DNA of 64,000 bases from contig NYYZ01000014.1 of the NCBI GenBank assembly GCA_002686945.1, positions 45,680 through 109,679 on the forward strand, given 5' to 3'. The notes under the pieces are model-generated. The model was not told the DNA's origin. It searched no databases and was given only the letters and a program-made list of their open reading frames with translations. Below, piece by piece: positions 55,306 to 64,000 of the stretch. The translations under genes were made by a program, and so were the position numbers. Numbering within the stretch: the stretch's first letter is position 1; every line of letters starts with the position of its first letter. The stretch is from Planctomycetota bacterium. Its GTDB lineage: Bacteria > Planctomycetota > UBA1135 > GCA-002686595.

Positions 55306-55887
55306 CTAGCGCTTGACGTCCGAGATGTTCACCTGGATGGTCGCCGTGTTGGAGACCAGACCGTTGATGTCCGCGACGCTGTAGGTCAGGGTATCGGTGA
55401 TGCGAGACACGCCCGGATGGGGGGTGTAGAAGATCCGGCCGTTTTGGACGACCGCACTGCCGCGGGTGCCTTGCTGGTGAATCTGCACCGTGTCGGAGTC
55501 CAGGGCGTCTCCGTCCGGGTCCGTATCGTTGTCCAGTACGTGGATTTCAACCGTCATGGCGGGGTCAACATCAGCGCTGTCGAAGATTGCCGAAGGCGCG
55601 TGGTTGTTGCCGCCCTGCAGGTCAATCTGGACCGTGGCAGTGTTGGACATGACACCTTGGTCGTCAGCCACCCTGTAGGTGAAGACGTCCACGCCGTTGG
55701 TGAAGTTCGCGCCAGCGCTGTAGGTAACCTCGCCGTCGGAACTGATCGAGGCAGTGCCTTGGCCAGGCGCTTGCATGATCTCAACCGATCCTTCGTCGAT
55801 CGCGTTGGCTCCTGCCACATCGTTGTCCAGCACTGCAATCACAACTTGACCGCCGATGGAGACCTGAGCAGAGTCGAAGACCGCCAT
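55306..55887 (-). CDS. Cadherin/Ig-like repeat protein, N-terminus uncertain
   Basis: The 193 codons from ATG 55887 encode two beta-domains of about 95 residues each, sharing the pattern FDSA-V, VLDNDxxG, YTPxxG/YSAG and SNTATVQI/SNTATIQV. This is the VCBS/cadherin-like fold found in secreted adhesin and calcium-binding repeat proteins. The first domain's strand starts two residues upstream of the ATG, after a 16-Gly tract in the same frame. That frame stays open to a TGA at 56032 with no ATG, GTG or TTG. So either the true N-terminus is lost (truncated or frameshifted gene) or an unusual start is used. Confidence 0.55.
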   Translation of the reverse strand: MAVFDSAQVSIGGQVVIAVLDNDVAGANAIDEGSVEIMQAPGQGTASISSDGEVTYSAGANFTNGVDVFTYRVADDQGVMSNTATVQIDLQGGNNHAPSAIFDSADVDPAMTVEIHVLDNDTDPDGDALDSDTVQIHQQGTRGSAVVQNGRIFYTPHPGVSRITDTLTYSVADINGLVSNTATIQVNISDVKR

Positions 55888-56209
55888 GGGTCCACGGCCA
55901 CCGCCGCCGCCACCACCGCCGCCACCGCCGCCGCCGCCACCGCCGACTTGTATGAGTCGGGGGGAACAGGCGTAGGGAGATCCGCGCCGTCTGAAGGTCC
56001 TATTCAGGCATAGGTGCCCTTTGTGTAGACCTCAGGGGCCATGCTCGACCGAGAGGCACTTCTTTGAGACACTCTTGGGGATAGGATGTGTTTCACCTTG
56101 GGATGTCTCTGCGTCCGTCCCGCCGTGAGACAAGCACACACATTCTCTGCGTGGATAACACTCCGGCTTCTTGCACCGACTTGGAGCCCCGTACCCTACC
56201 TAGCCTGCA
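55888..56209. other. Region upstream of repeat-protein ORF and sulfatase-TPR gene
   Basis: About 320 bp. On the minus strand it contains the polyglycine-coding tract and the rest of the open frame described with the repeat protein. On the plus strand it leads into the sulfatase-TPR gene. No other gene, T-run or promoter is recognised. A minus-strand ATG at 56041 gives only a 12-codon peptide that ends in TGA. Confidence 0.4.
55897..55944 (-). repeat. 16-codon polyglycine tract (GGC/GGT)
   Basis: Sixteen consecutive Gly codons, mostly GGC with some GGT, on the minus strand in frame with the downstream Ig-like domains. Such GGC runs can slip during replication in 3-base steps without changing frame. 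They commonly form flexible linkers in surface proteins. Confidence 0.9.
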
Positions 56210-58669
56210 ATGCGACCCTGCCCAACTGCTGACCGCCCAGAGGAGGGAGGACTCCCTCTTGTCTGTCGACCGCTAGTGATGGTGGGGGCCCTGTTTGGTC
56301 TGAGCGCCCTGTTCAGCTGCGGAACCGATTCAGACGCCCGATTGCCCTCTGGCACCAACCTGTTGCTGATCACCTTGGACACAACCCGCGCAGACCGCCT
56401 CGGCTGCTACGGATACCCCAGCGCCAGGACCCCTGTCTTGGATGCCCTGGCCAGAGAGGGGGTTCGTTTTGAGAACTGCATCAGCGTGGCACCGATCACT
56501 TTGCCGTCACATGCCTCGATCCTCTCCGGTCAGCTGCCCTTCAGGCACGGTGCGCGCAACAACGGGACCCATCGCCTGCCTGAGGATGTGCCCACTCTGT
56601 CTACTTTGCTTTCCGAGAAGGGCTACGCCACGGGGGCCGTGGTCAGTGCCTTCGTGCTGGATTCTCGTTTTGGGCTCGCCCAGGGCTTCGATGTCTACGA
56701 CGACGATCTGAGTCAGGCGCTCAGGGCACCGACTTTCATGTTTCGCGAGACCACCGCCGACGATGGGGTGCGCCGAGCGCAGCAGTTTCTTGAGGGGGTC
56801 GAGCAGGGCCGCCCCTGGTTTCTCTGGCTGCACCTGTTTGATCCCCACGCGGACTACGAGGCACCCGAGCCCTTTGCTTCTGAGAATGGTGATCCCTATG
56901 ACGCAGAGATCGCCTTCAGCGATCATATGCTGGGGACTCTGCTGGATGATCTCAGGGAGCGGGGCCAACTGGCTGACACTCTGGTTGCCTTTACCGCCGA
57001 TCACGGGGAGTCACTGAACGAGCACGGGGAGCGCACCCATGGGCTGTTCATCTATGACGCCACTACGCGCGTGCCCTGGATTCTGTCCCATCCCGGTCTG
57101 ACGGGGGGAACGGTGGTGCCTGGAGTGGTCAGCGGGGTGGATCTGGCACCCACGGTGCTGGAACTGCTCGGTCTTCCGCCCCAGGCCATGGATGGTCGTT
57201 CCCATGGGGCGGTGTGCATGGGCGGCGAGCCATTGGATACGGGTCTTGGTGCTTACTCCGAGGGCCTGTCCAGTTACTTCGATCACGGCTGGTCAGATCT
57301 GCGCAGTGTGCGCAACGATCGTTGGCGTCTGATCCGTGCGCCGCGGCCGGAACTCTACGATCTAAGTGGGGACCCGAATGAAGTCAAGGATCGTTCCGGG
57401 GAGGAGAGTGTCCGGCTCAAGGGGATGCTCAAGGACCTGGAGGAGTTGCTGGTTGGCGGTGAACGGGATGTGCGCCGGGTGGACCTGGGCTCGGATTCTC
57501 TTGAGGTCAAAGAGACCCTGGCCGCTTTGGGTTACGCAAGCGGCGCAGCGGAGGGCAGCATCGGGGACGGTCCCCTGGCGGACCCCAAGGACAAGGTTGA
57601 GTTCTGGAAGCGCAGTCAGGTGGTGCAGGAATTGGTTCGCTCGGACCGTTTCGAGGAAGCGGAGCGGGCAATTTTGATGTTGCTGGAGGAAGAACCCGGG
57701 GACGCCATGTTGCGCACCGCCCGGGGAGAGGTGCTGCGACAACTGGGGCGCACGGAAGAGGCACTTGAGTGGATGAAGAACACCGTCACCGGCCTAGGTG
57801 CCAGTTCCACCGACTGGCTGGAACTGGCCGAGGTCGAGCGCGAGTTGGGATCTGTTGGCTGGTGGGAGCGTTTGGCGTCGGCTCGCAAGATGGATCCCCA
57901 AAATCCCCTGCCCTTGGTGCGCGAGGGGGACTGGCTCACAGAGGACGGTGTCTACAAGGAGGCGGAGGCCGCTTATCAGCGGGCCCTGGCTATTGATGAG
58001 CGCTGTGTTGAGGCCTGGATTGGTCTGGGGCACTTGAAGCATCAGCTTGGTCGCAACACCGAGGCAGAGGCGGACCTGCGTCGGGGGCTGGCTGCCGACC
58101 CCTTGTTTGCGGATGGTTGGTTCAACCTTGCGGTGGTGGTGGAGGCCCTGCGGGGTCCGGAGCAAGCCCGTGACCATTATCGCAAGACCCTCAGTCTTGA
58201 GCCGACTCATCTGCGGGCCATGGTCAATCTGGGCATCAGTCTTGTGGCGGCGGGGGAGTACGCCGAGGCCGAGCCCATGATCCAAGAGGCCCGCGCCCTG
58301 GATCCCGAAGAGGGTCGTGCGACCTATAGCCTGGCCCTGCTTTGGATGCGAACCGAGCGCGCAGGTCAGGCAGAGTTGCTCCTGCTCGAACACCTTGCGG
58401 GTGATCCCGATGTGCCCGAGTTGCGGCGTCTTCTGGTCTTTGTGGTGGAAGCACAGGGGGATGCGGTGCGAGCAGGACAGTTGGCGCAGGAGGTGCTCAT
58501 CAAAGCTCCCAATGACTACTGGATGACAGTCCTGGCGGTGGAAGGGCTGGTGGCTGCTGGAGATCGCGGCCGTGCCCTGTCGGTTCTGTCCGCCGCCCGT
58601 GCCAGGGGGAACCCAGAACTGGAGAAGCTGGTTTCGGGGCGCAGGGTGCTGCGCGAACTGGTGAGGTGA
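56210..58669 (+). CDS. Sulfatase-fold lipoprotein fused to TPR repeats
   Basis: An 819-residue predicted lipoprotein. The n-region is long and the hydrophobic core VGALFGLSALF ends in SC. The alkaline-phosphatase-superfamily domain (about 45-430) starts LLLITLDTTRADRLGCYGY, has ITLPSHASILSG at the nucleophile position (Thr, no Cys/Ser-x-Pro-x-Arg), HLFDPHADYEAP, and FTADHGESLNEHG. From about 480 to the end it carries tetratricopeptide repeats, for example TEALEWMKN, EAEAAYQRALAIDERCVEAWIGLGHLKHQLG and EAEPMIQEARALDPEEGRATYSLALL. TPRs suggest a bound protein partner. ATG 56279 is the alternative start but would leave too short a signal. Confidence 0.88.
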   Translation: MRPCPTADRPEEGGLPLVCRPLVMVGALFGLSALFSCGTDSDARLPSGTNLLLITLDTTRADRLGCYGYPSARTPVLDALAREGVRFENCISVAPITLPSHASILSGQLPFRHGARNNGTHRLPEDVPTLSTLLSEKGYATGAVVSAFVLDSRFGLAQGFDVYDDDLSQALRAPTFMFRETTADDGVRRAQQFLEGVEQGRPWFLWLHLFDPHADYEAPEPFASENGDPYDAEIAFSDHMLGTLLDDLRERGQLADTLVAFTADHGESLNEHGERTHGLFIYDATTRVPWILSHPGLTGGTVVPGVVSGVDLAPTVLELLGLPPQAMDGRSHGAVCMGGEPLDTGLGAYSEGLSSYFDHGWSDLRSVRNDRWRLIRAPRPELYDLSGDPNEVKDRSGEESVRLKGMLKDLEELLVGGERDVRRVDLGSDSLEVKETLAALGYASGAAEGSIGDGPLADPKDKVEFWKRSQVVQELVRSDRFEEAERAILMLLEEEPGDAMLRTARGEVLRQLGRTEEALEWMKNTVTGLGASSTDWLELAEVERELGSVGWWERLASARKMDPQNPLPLVREGDWLTEDGVYKEAEAAYQRALAIDERCVEAWIGLGHLKHQLGRNTEAEADLRRGLAADPLFADGWFNLAVVVEALRGPEQARDHYRKTLSLEPTHLRAMVNLGISLVAAGEYAEAEPMIQEARALDPEEGRATYSLALLWMRTERAGQAELLLLEHLAGDPDVPELRRLLVFVVEAQGDAVRAGQLAQEVLIKAPNDYWMTVLAVEGLVAAGDRGRALSVLSAARARGNPELEKLVSGRRVLRELVR

Positions 58670-58874
58670 TCTGGCAACAGCGGCAATCAAACCGCTTGTG
58701 GCTGTCAGACTGGTGTCCGGCCGGGGCCTTGCTGGGGGCCTGCTCTGATCTGCTGTGCCTCAATCCTGGACTTTCTTGGCTTCAGGTGAAGGTGTGACGT
58801 GCCCGGCTGAAGTGTGAGGGAGAGCGTTGCCGATAGATGGGGGGTCCATTCTCCTTTGACCATAGATTGAGCCC
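58670..58874. other. Intergenic, nothing recognised
   Basis: About 205 bp between the sulfatase-TPR stop and the DUF1579-like start. No hairpin with T-run and no convincing promoter hexamers seen. Confidence 0.3.
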
Positions 58875-59921
58875 ATGACCCTCTCCCTTACTCTGGCCTT
58901 TTGCGCCACTCTGCTCGTCGCTCCCCAGGAGCCCCTTGAAGTGCCCAACCAGGGGCCTCGACCCCATCGGGCTCTCAAAGCCTTTCAGCCCATGCTGGGT
59001 CAATGGGTCGGGCGCGGAATTGCCTACGATGGCCCCGGTGGTTCGCCAATGGAGTGGACCGCGACCCTGGTGGTGGATCGGATTCTTGACGGCCATGGAG
59101 TTCGTGAACAACTGGTAGTGGATCTTGGGGAGGTCCTGCCCGGAGGTTACCGCTCCACGACTTTCTACGCCTTTGATCCTCAGGCTGGACACCTGGTGTC
59201 GTTTGCTTGTGACAACCGCAAGGGCGTCAGCCGTTCGGTGGCCACTTGGACCGGTGCGACTCTATTGACCGCGACCTTGGGGGAGAACCAGGGAAAGCTG
59301 GCTATCGAGCGTGGCACTTTCACCTTTGAAGATGGCAAGGCCCACATGGAGGTTCTATCCATGGTGGACACCCACGAAGGTTTCGTGATGATTGACGGAA
59401 CCTTTGAGCCCTTTGAAGGCGAGCGGCGCGTGGCTCGAGATGCGGGCACGGGCAACTCACGTCCCCGCGGTGAATTGGCCAAGTTGACCTCGACCCTGGG
59501 CATCAGTCGCCTGGAGGGTTCGATCATTCCCGAGCCCGGCGAGGCGGCAATCTCTATGAGCACGGTGGAGCGCAGTGGTCTATTCCCTGGCGGTCTGGCG
59601 CTGATCACCGTCGTGGAGAACGAGCCCACTCCGGGCATGCCGGTCTATCAGGAGTACCGCATGACCTCCTGGAATACCATGCGCAAGTGCTACGACATCC
59701 TGTGGATGGATAACATGGGCCTCTCCGGTTCCATGCAGGGTTGGCTGCAGGACAAGGCCTATGTGGTGGTTGACTCTGGCACCTATCGTGGCAAGCCATA
59801 CGCCCAGCGCACCACCACGATTCTTGGTCCCAAGGGTCCTGCTTTCATCACCTCGGATCGCCTCTGGGGTGTTGCTCCAGGCATGCGCGTCTTTGAAGGA
59901 CGCTACCAGCAGATCAAGTAG
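58875..59921 (+). CDS. Secreted DUF1579-like protein
   Basis: A 348-residue protein with an N-terminal signal (MTLSLTLAFCATLLVA, cleavage before QEPL). The core starts AFQPMLGQWVGRGIAYDGPGG and continues VVDRILDGHGVREQL, resembling DUF1579 and lipocalin-like beta-barrels. A second similar half runs from about residue 200 (SGLFPGGLALITVVENEPTPGMPVY, then MRKCYDILWMDNMG). I infer two related barrels. The ligand is unknown. It is monocistronic. Confidence 0.72.
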   Translation: MTLSLTLAFCATLLVAPQEPLEVPNQGPRPHRALKAFQPMLGQWVGRGIAYDGPGGSPMEWTATLVVDRILDGHGVREQLVVDLGEVLPGGYRSTTFYAFDPQAGHLVSFACDNRKGVSRSVATWTGATLLTATLGENQGKLAIERGTFTFEDGKAHMEVLSMVDTHEGFVMIDGTFEPFEGERRVARDAGTGNSRPRGELAKLTSTLGISRLEGSIIPEPGEAAISMSTVERSGLFPGGLALITVVENEPTPGMPVYQEYRMTSWNTMRKCYDILWMDNMGLSGSMQGWLQDKAYVVVDSGTYRGKPYAQRTTTILGPKGPAFITSDRLWGVAPGMRVFEGRYQQIK

Positions 59922-59937
59922 GGCAGCATTCAAAGAG

Positions 59938-60025
59938 TGGCGGAGGAGGAGGGATTTGAACCCCCGGACCCTTTCGAGTCAGCGGTTTTCAAAACCGCCG
60001 CGTTCGGCCACTCTGCCACTCCTCC
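59938..60025 (-). tRNA. tRNA-Ser (UGA)
   Basis: Minus-strand 88-nt gene with GGAGGAG/CTCCTCC acceptor stem, G discriminator, encoded CCA, the T-loop TTCAAAT and a long variable arm. The anticodon stem GCGGT/ACCGC closes the loop TTTGAAA, so the anticodon is UGA (59989-59991), reading UCA and related serine codons. Confidence 0.96.
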
Positions 60026-60079
60026 GTGCGTGGAACGCGAAGGGATCATAGCGCCTCCGGCGGCCCGCCGGTGTTGTTC

Positions 60080-61909
60080 TCAGCGTGGCACCCGATAAAG
60101 TTCCAGCAACGGTCCTGGCCTTTCGATTTTCCAGAGTTCCGTCAAGGGGAAGCCCAGTTCGAGGGGCAGGCGCGCGTCCTTGACTCCTTCGCCTGGGCTC
60201 CAACTTGCCAAGGGGCGGGGCGGCAGCACCAGAGGCTTGAGGCGCGGACGCACTCCTTGCGCGTGCAGGCTCAGGTCTGGGCCCGGCTCCTGACTTGCAG
60301 CTCGCGTGTCCAGCAGGGTCGCCGGGTGATCATCCATGGGCGTGCGGTCCGCCAACAAGATCGTGTCGCATCCGAAGGAGCGCAGGACCGCCAAGGGGTC
60401 TTTGGCTTGCTCGCCCAGTCTGTCCACGATTCGCTTGCGCGGCCAGGAGGCACGGTGGCGCAGGTCGAATTCAAACACATCCTCCAAGGGCAAGGCGTCG
60501 AGGCCATAGCCATTGATTGGTTCGTTGCCCCCCTCCAGGGTTCCCAGGCGATGCAGTTCTCTGGTACGCAATTCGCGCAGTTCCATCAGTCGCCGCAGTG
60601 CCGTGCGGCTGAGGGCCAGGGGTGGACCTCCCACTCCTACAGCGATGGGTTCGTTCCCCGGTTGTTCAAGCAACTGCGCGGAAGCGATAGCGCGTGTGTC
60701 CGGCCGACGCAGGATGATCCCCAGACGCAGGGCCTGGACCACCGGCAGGCAGAGGGTCAAGAGCAACAGGTTGCGCGTCAGGGTCCCGGTCAGCAGTCGT
60801 TCGCAGGCGATTCCAGCGGGCCAGGCCAGAGCAGCCGCAAGCGGTACCAGATAGCGCACATGATCGTTTTGATTGGTCATGAAGAACAGGCCCCACAGCA
60901 ATGCGAAGCCAACAGCGGGTCTGGTTTCCCGCTGCTTCAGTCCAGCTGCGAAGCCTAGCAGTGCCAGCAGCAACAGCAGCGGGTCATAGCCCACCAGGGC
61001 CTTGCCGAGTTTCTGAAAGGTCTGGGCCGACAGCTGGAAGACCACGGATTGACCTCCGATGGACACATGCTGAGAGCCAGCCAATTGTTCTCCCGCCGCC
61101 ACGGCTTCGGTGGGGGTCATTCCATATCGAATCAAGTAGGGGTGACCCACAGTCAGGGCCAGCACCACAAAGAGGCCCGCACACAGGAACCCAATGCGCA
61201 ATCGCTCCCTGCGCTCTGCCCCCTGCCATCCCCGTGGCGCCGATGCCCAGGCCAGCGCTGGGATCAGCACTGCGAAGGCTCCCGCCTGATGAGTGCTGAA
61301 GGCCAGTGCCGCGGCAAGACCAGACAAGAGCAGCGGTCGCGTCGCGCCGGTCCTGGCGTGAATGGCCGCAGGCCACATGCTCAGGGCAATGAACGTGGCC
61401 AGAGGTGCCCATGGTCGTTCGTGGGTGGCCAACTGCACCAACAGGAGGGAACTCGCGCTGAGCAGGCCGGCGCACCAGGCACCCCGACCATAGCCCGCCG
61501 CGCGCAGTCCAAGTACCACGAACAGAGGCGCGAGGGCGCTGATCAAGGCCAACACGACGCGCGCCAGAAGGTGTGCCCGTTCGGGGCTAGCCTTGATCGC
61601 CTTGGCGTAGGCTCCCGGCTCGTCCCATTCCCCACGGACCTGACCCAGGGCAAACTGCCCCACGTAACAGGGGATCAGGACATAGGGCAGCAGATTGGGA
61701 TAGGTGCTCCAACGGCCCACGGGGGGAATAGGGTCGCGGTCCTGGGCCATGCCCAGAGCTGCGCGCACCACATGGGTGTCGGGCACGTGATTGTCCGGCA
61801 GGCCGTGCTGGATCGGGAACAGGCGCAGACCTGCTGAGAACACCAACAGGGCCAGCAGTCCCAGCAAGGGGGTTTTCCTGGGGCTTGGGCTTATCTGCAC
61901 GGGAGCCAA
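60080..61909 (-). CDS. GT-C fold membrane glycosyltransferase-like protein
   Basis: A 609-residue polytopic protein with about 10-12 membrane segments (for example [46 protein letters not shown]). An acidic first loop ([15 protein letters not shown], with Asp and His) after the first span is the position of the catalytic DE/DxD-like residues in PMT/ArnT-type transferases. No cytosolic domain is visible at either end and the last 250 residues are soluble. The donor and acceptor cannot be read. It may serve envelope glycosylation along with the STT3-like gene 7 kb away, but they are not in one operon. Confidence 0.75.
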   Translation of the reverse strand: MAPVQISPSPRKTPLLGLLALLVFSAGLRLFPIQHGLPDNHVPDTHVVRAALGMAQDRDPIPPVGRWSTYPNLLPYVLIPCYVGQFALGQVRGEWDEPGAYAKAIKASPERAHLLARVVLALISALAPLFVVLGLRAAGYGRGAWCAGLLSASSLLLVQLATHERPWAPLATFIALSMWPAAIHARTGATRPLLLSGLAAALAFSTHQAGAFAVLIPALAWASAPRGWQGAERRERLRIGFLCAGLFVVLALTVGHPYLIRYGMTPTEAVAAGEQLAGSQHVSIGGQSVVFQLSAQTFQKLGKALVGYDPLLLLLALLGFAAGLKQRETRPAVGFALLWGLFFMTNQNDHVRYLVPLAAALAWPAGIACERLLTGTLTRNLLLLTLCLPVVQALRLGIILRRPDTRAIASAQLLEQPGNEPIAVGVGGPPLALSRTALRRLMELRELRTRELHRLGTLEGGNEPINGYGLDALPLEDVFEFDLRHRASWPRKRIVDRLGEQAKDPLAVLRSFGCDTILLADRTPMDDHPATLLDTRAASQEPGPDLSLHAQGVRPRLKPLVLPPRPLASWSPGEGVKDARLPLELGFPLTELWKIERPGPLLELYRVPR

Positions 61910-62028
61910 GGTAGCCGCTTGGATGGCTTGAGAGAAGCTTCTCGGTACGAGCTCTGTTGTCGGGTCCCCCCTCCCGTGCCCATGGGGTTAGCATCGGAGA
62001 CCTCCGAGTCACCTAAGAGATTCTCAAC

Positions 62029-63963
62029 ATGCAAATCCAGCGCCTCCTTGTCATCGCCCCCTTCCTCGTCCCGGCCTTCACCCTGGCCCCTTCCGGCTTG
62101 AGCCAGGGCGCTCCTGAACGAGTCTCTGCCCTGGTCATCGAGGGCACCGAGCGGTCAGAGGTCTGGGCTACCCTGGAGGAGTTGTGCCTCGACATCGGTC
62201 CGCGTCTGACCGGGTCTTCGGGCCTTGAGCGCGCTTGCACCTGGGCACGAGGGAAGCTCTCCTCCTATGGTCTGAAGAACGCGCACCTTTGGAAGTGGGG
62301 TGAGGTCCCTGTGCGCTTTGATCGCGGTCCGTCCACCGTGCGCATGGTTGCACCGCTGGAGATGGAGTTTGAGTTCACGACCCGCGCCTGGGCGCCGGGT
62401 ACGGATGGTCCCCTGCGAGGACCTGTGTTCAAGCGTCCGACCACTGCGGAAGAACTCGCCGCTGTGCGCGATCGCCTGGATGGTGCCTGGATCCTTGAGA
62501 GTTCCAGCTCCAGACGCCGTCGTGGGAGAAACCCCGATGAGGACGAAGCCAAGGAAGGCGAAAACGAGGAGGAGAAGCTCACGCGTCTCGAACAGGCCCG
62601 CGTGCGCAAGGAGATCAAGGCGATCATTGAAGAGGCTGACCTCGCCGGCACAATTCGCGCCAGCCGCAACGATCAGGTGACCACTGGCGGTGTGCGCGGC
62701 TGGATGGAATTGACCATGGATACCTTGCCCACGGACCGTTCGATCACCATTGCGCGCAAGAACTACGAAGCCCTGGAAGAGCAACTCTCCGCTGGCGAGT
62801 CAGTGGAACTCGAAGCCGACCTGGTGCACTTTTTCACTGAAGGCCCATTCCCGGTGTTCAATGTGGTCGCCGACATTCCCGGCACCGAATTCCCCAACGA
62901 GGTGGTGATCCTCTCGGCCCACCTGGATTCCTGGAACGGCCCCGGTTCCCAGGGCTGTCAGGACAATGGCACCGGTTCTACGGTGATGATTGAAGCCGCG
63001 CGGATCCTTGCGGCCAGTGGGGTTCAGCCCCGGCGCACCATTCGCATCTGTCTTTGGAGCGGAGAGGAACAGGGTCTCCATGGTTCCAGACGCTACGCCG
63101 AATGGCTCAGGGACACCGGCCAGTTGGACGGGATTTCGGCCTGCTTTGTGGATGATGGGGGCACCGGTTATCAGGGCGGCCTGAGTTGCATCGCCTCGAT
63201 GGAACCCATGCTCGAAGCGGCGATTGCACCGGTCAACGCCCACTTCGGCGAGATGCCTATTTCCGTCTCCGTGCAGGAGAAAATGCCCCGTGGCGGTTCC
63301 AGTGACCATGCGTCTTTCAACCGCCTTGGCGTACCCGGTTTCTACTGGACCGAGAAGGGTCTCAGCGGGCGCGAGGCCCGCAACTATCGCTTCGTCTGGC
63401 ATACCCAGAACGACACCACGCGCTATGCGGTGGAAGAGAACCTGGTCCAGTCCGCGGTCTGTTCGGCAGTCACCGCCTACAACCTCGCCATGGCGGACTC
63501 GATTCTGCCGCGCTATGTAGAGGAGCCCGAAGAGCCAGAGGCTGAAGAGCCCTCCGTGGTGGAGGCTTCCAGTAGTCCCAAGGCTGATGGGCCCCTGGGT
63601 GGCGTGTGGGACATGGCGATGTACTCCGAGGAAGATGAAGTGGTCTTCGAGTTCACCCTGACCTTCCAGCACCACAAGGATGGTTCCGTCACTGCAGACC
63701 TGGGTGTCAGGGGCAGCGGTGGCCCGCTCCTGAATGTGACCTACGACGAGAAGACAAAGACCGTCAAGGGCACCTACAAGTCAGAGGCCTACGGCACCTC
63801 CAATTACGAAGCGACCCTGGCCGACGACGGCACCCTGAGCGGCAAGCGCAAGTCCGAGCGCGGCGACCGGGAGATCCGCGGGAAGCGCGTGAAGGAAGAG
63901 GCCAAGCCCGAAGAGGCTCAGGAAGACGGCCAGAAGGCTCCCGGCAAGATCGGCCAGGCATAG
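62029..63963 (+). CDS. Secreted M28-family metallopeptidase
   Basis: A 644-residue zinc aminopeptidase or carboxypeptidase, probably periplasmic or surface-exposed. Signal peptide MQIQRLLVIAPFLVPAF, cleavage after LSQG-like. The N-terminal part contains a PA-like insertion. The catalytic domain shows the zinc ligands and base: LSAHLDSWNG, QDNGTGS, WSGEEQGLHGSRRYA and, late, the SSDHASF motif. A highly charged insertion (RRRRGR followed by DEDEAKEGENEEEKL) lies inside the PA-like part. After the peptidase comes a Glu/Pro-rich linker and a 90-residue beta-rich C-terminal domain with a Lys/Glu/Arg tail. I infer that this tail domain is an add-on. Confidence 0.9.
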   Translation: MQIQRLLVIAPFLVPAFTLAPSGLSQGAPERVSALVIEGTERSEVWATLEELCLDIGPRLTGSSGLERACTWARGKLSSYGLKNAHLWKWGEVPVRFDRGPSTVRMVAPLEMEFEFTTRAWAPGTDGPLRGPVFKRPTTAEELAAVRDRLDGAWILESSSSRRRRGRNPDEDEAKEGENEEEKLTRLEQARVRKEIKAIIEEADLAGTIRASRNDQVTTGGVRGWMELTMDTLPTDRSITIARKNYEALEEQLSAGESVELEADLVHFFTEGPFPVFNVVADIPGTEFPNEVVILSAHLDSWNGPGSQGCQDNGTGSTVMIEAARILAASGVQPRRTIRICLWSGEEQGLHGSRRYAEWLRDTGQLDGISACFVDDGGTGYQGGLSCIASMEPMLEAAIAPVNAHFGEMPISVSVQEKMPRGGSSDHASFNRLGVPGFYWTEKGLSGREARNYRFVWHTQNDTTRYAVEENLVQSAVCSAVTAYNLAMADSILPRYVEEPEEPEAEEPSVVEASSSPKADGPLGGVWDMAMYSEEDEVVFEFTLTFQHHKDGSVTADLGVRGSGGPLLNVTYDEKTKTVKGTYKSEAYGTSNYEATLADDGTLSGKRKSERGDREIRGKRVKEEAKPEEAQEDGQKAPGKIGQA

Positions 63964-64000
63964 GCCCATGTACGGTGGAGGGACACTCCGCCATAGAGTG

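Noticed and set aside
55888..56034. Adding the in-frame polyglycine-containing stretch to the repeat-protein CDS
   Set aside because: The frame there lacks any ATG, GTG or TTG, so no start can be assigned; reported as a finding instead.

Overview
The window is about 64 kb of GC-rich, densely packed bacterial chromosome with genes on both strands. Many adjacent genes overlap by 4 nt (ATGA or TTGA junctions). Shine-Dalgarno sequences are often weak or absent, and GTG or TTG starts occur. Three features suggest a Gram-negative-type heterotroph, plausibly a planctomycete-like lineage: many predicted lipoproteins, three large alkaline-phosphatase/sulfatase-superfamily proteins, and ClpC with a McsA-like protein. 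That placement is an inference, because no rRNA or other taxonomic marker is present. I saw no phage, insertion sequence, CRISPR array or origin; the content looks like core and lineage-specific chromosome.

Layout. 1-11.9 kb: partial aminotransferase, uracil phosphoribosyltransferase-like protein, 7Fe ferredoxin, YgiQ radical-SAM protein, a lipoprotein, secreted 5'-nucleotidase, then an acyl-CoA segment (enoyl-CoA hydratase, MDR dehydrogenase, 3-hydroxyacyl-CoA dehydrogenase) and two membrane-anchored proteins of unknown function. 11.9-18.4 kb (minus): coupled genes for a GlgA-like protein, a ROK kinase and glycolate oxidase GlcD-GlcE-GlcF. 18.5-22.2 kb: M48 lipoprotein protease, phosphoglycerate mutase GpmI, a small membrane protein and a fatty-acid-hydroxylase-fold protein. 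22.3-28.3 kb (minus): five-gene operon of ethanolamine-type permease, glutamine-synthetase-like ligase, iron alcohol dehydrogenase, gamma-glutamyl hydrolase and aldehyde dehydrogenase. 28.5-30.3 kb: pterin dehydratase, BtuF-like protein and DCC protein. 30.4-35.4 kb (minus): iscR-iscS-iscU-iscA-hscB-hscA. 35.7-43 kb: a small CxxC protein, DprA, a large sulfatase-like lipoprotein and small membrane or enzyme genes. 43.3-49.7 kb (minus): ClpC, McsA-like protein, free-standing Clp N-domain protein, MurD, PEGA lipoprotein and tRNA-Ser(GCU). 49.8-55.2 kb: YejM-like membrane sulfatase-fold protein coupled to an STT3-like membrane glycosyltransferase, plus an anchored beta-rich protein. 55.3-64 kb: cadherin-like repeat protein behind a polyglycine tract, sulfatase-TPR lipoprotein, DUF1579-like protein, tRNA-Ser(UGA), a GT-C membrane protein and an M28 peptidase.

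How the genes fit together. The strongest pathway-level observation is the operon at 22.3-28.3 kb. It has every step expected for taking up ethanolamine, capping its amine with glutamate, oxidising the alcohol to the aldehyde and then the acid, and releasing glycine plus glutamate. The amine oxidase of the putrescine Puu pathway is replaced by an alcohol dehydrogenase. Other points of interest are the STT3-like/YejM-like coupled pair, a GlgA-fold protein that has lost the recognised catalytic residues of glycogen synthase, an HscB co-chaperone with a eukaryote-like N-terminal zinc ribbon, and a Clp N-domain protein without ATPase modules beside McsA-like and ClpC genes.
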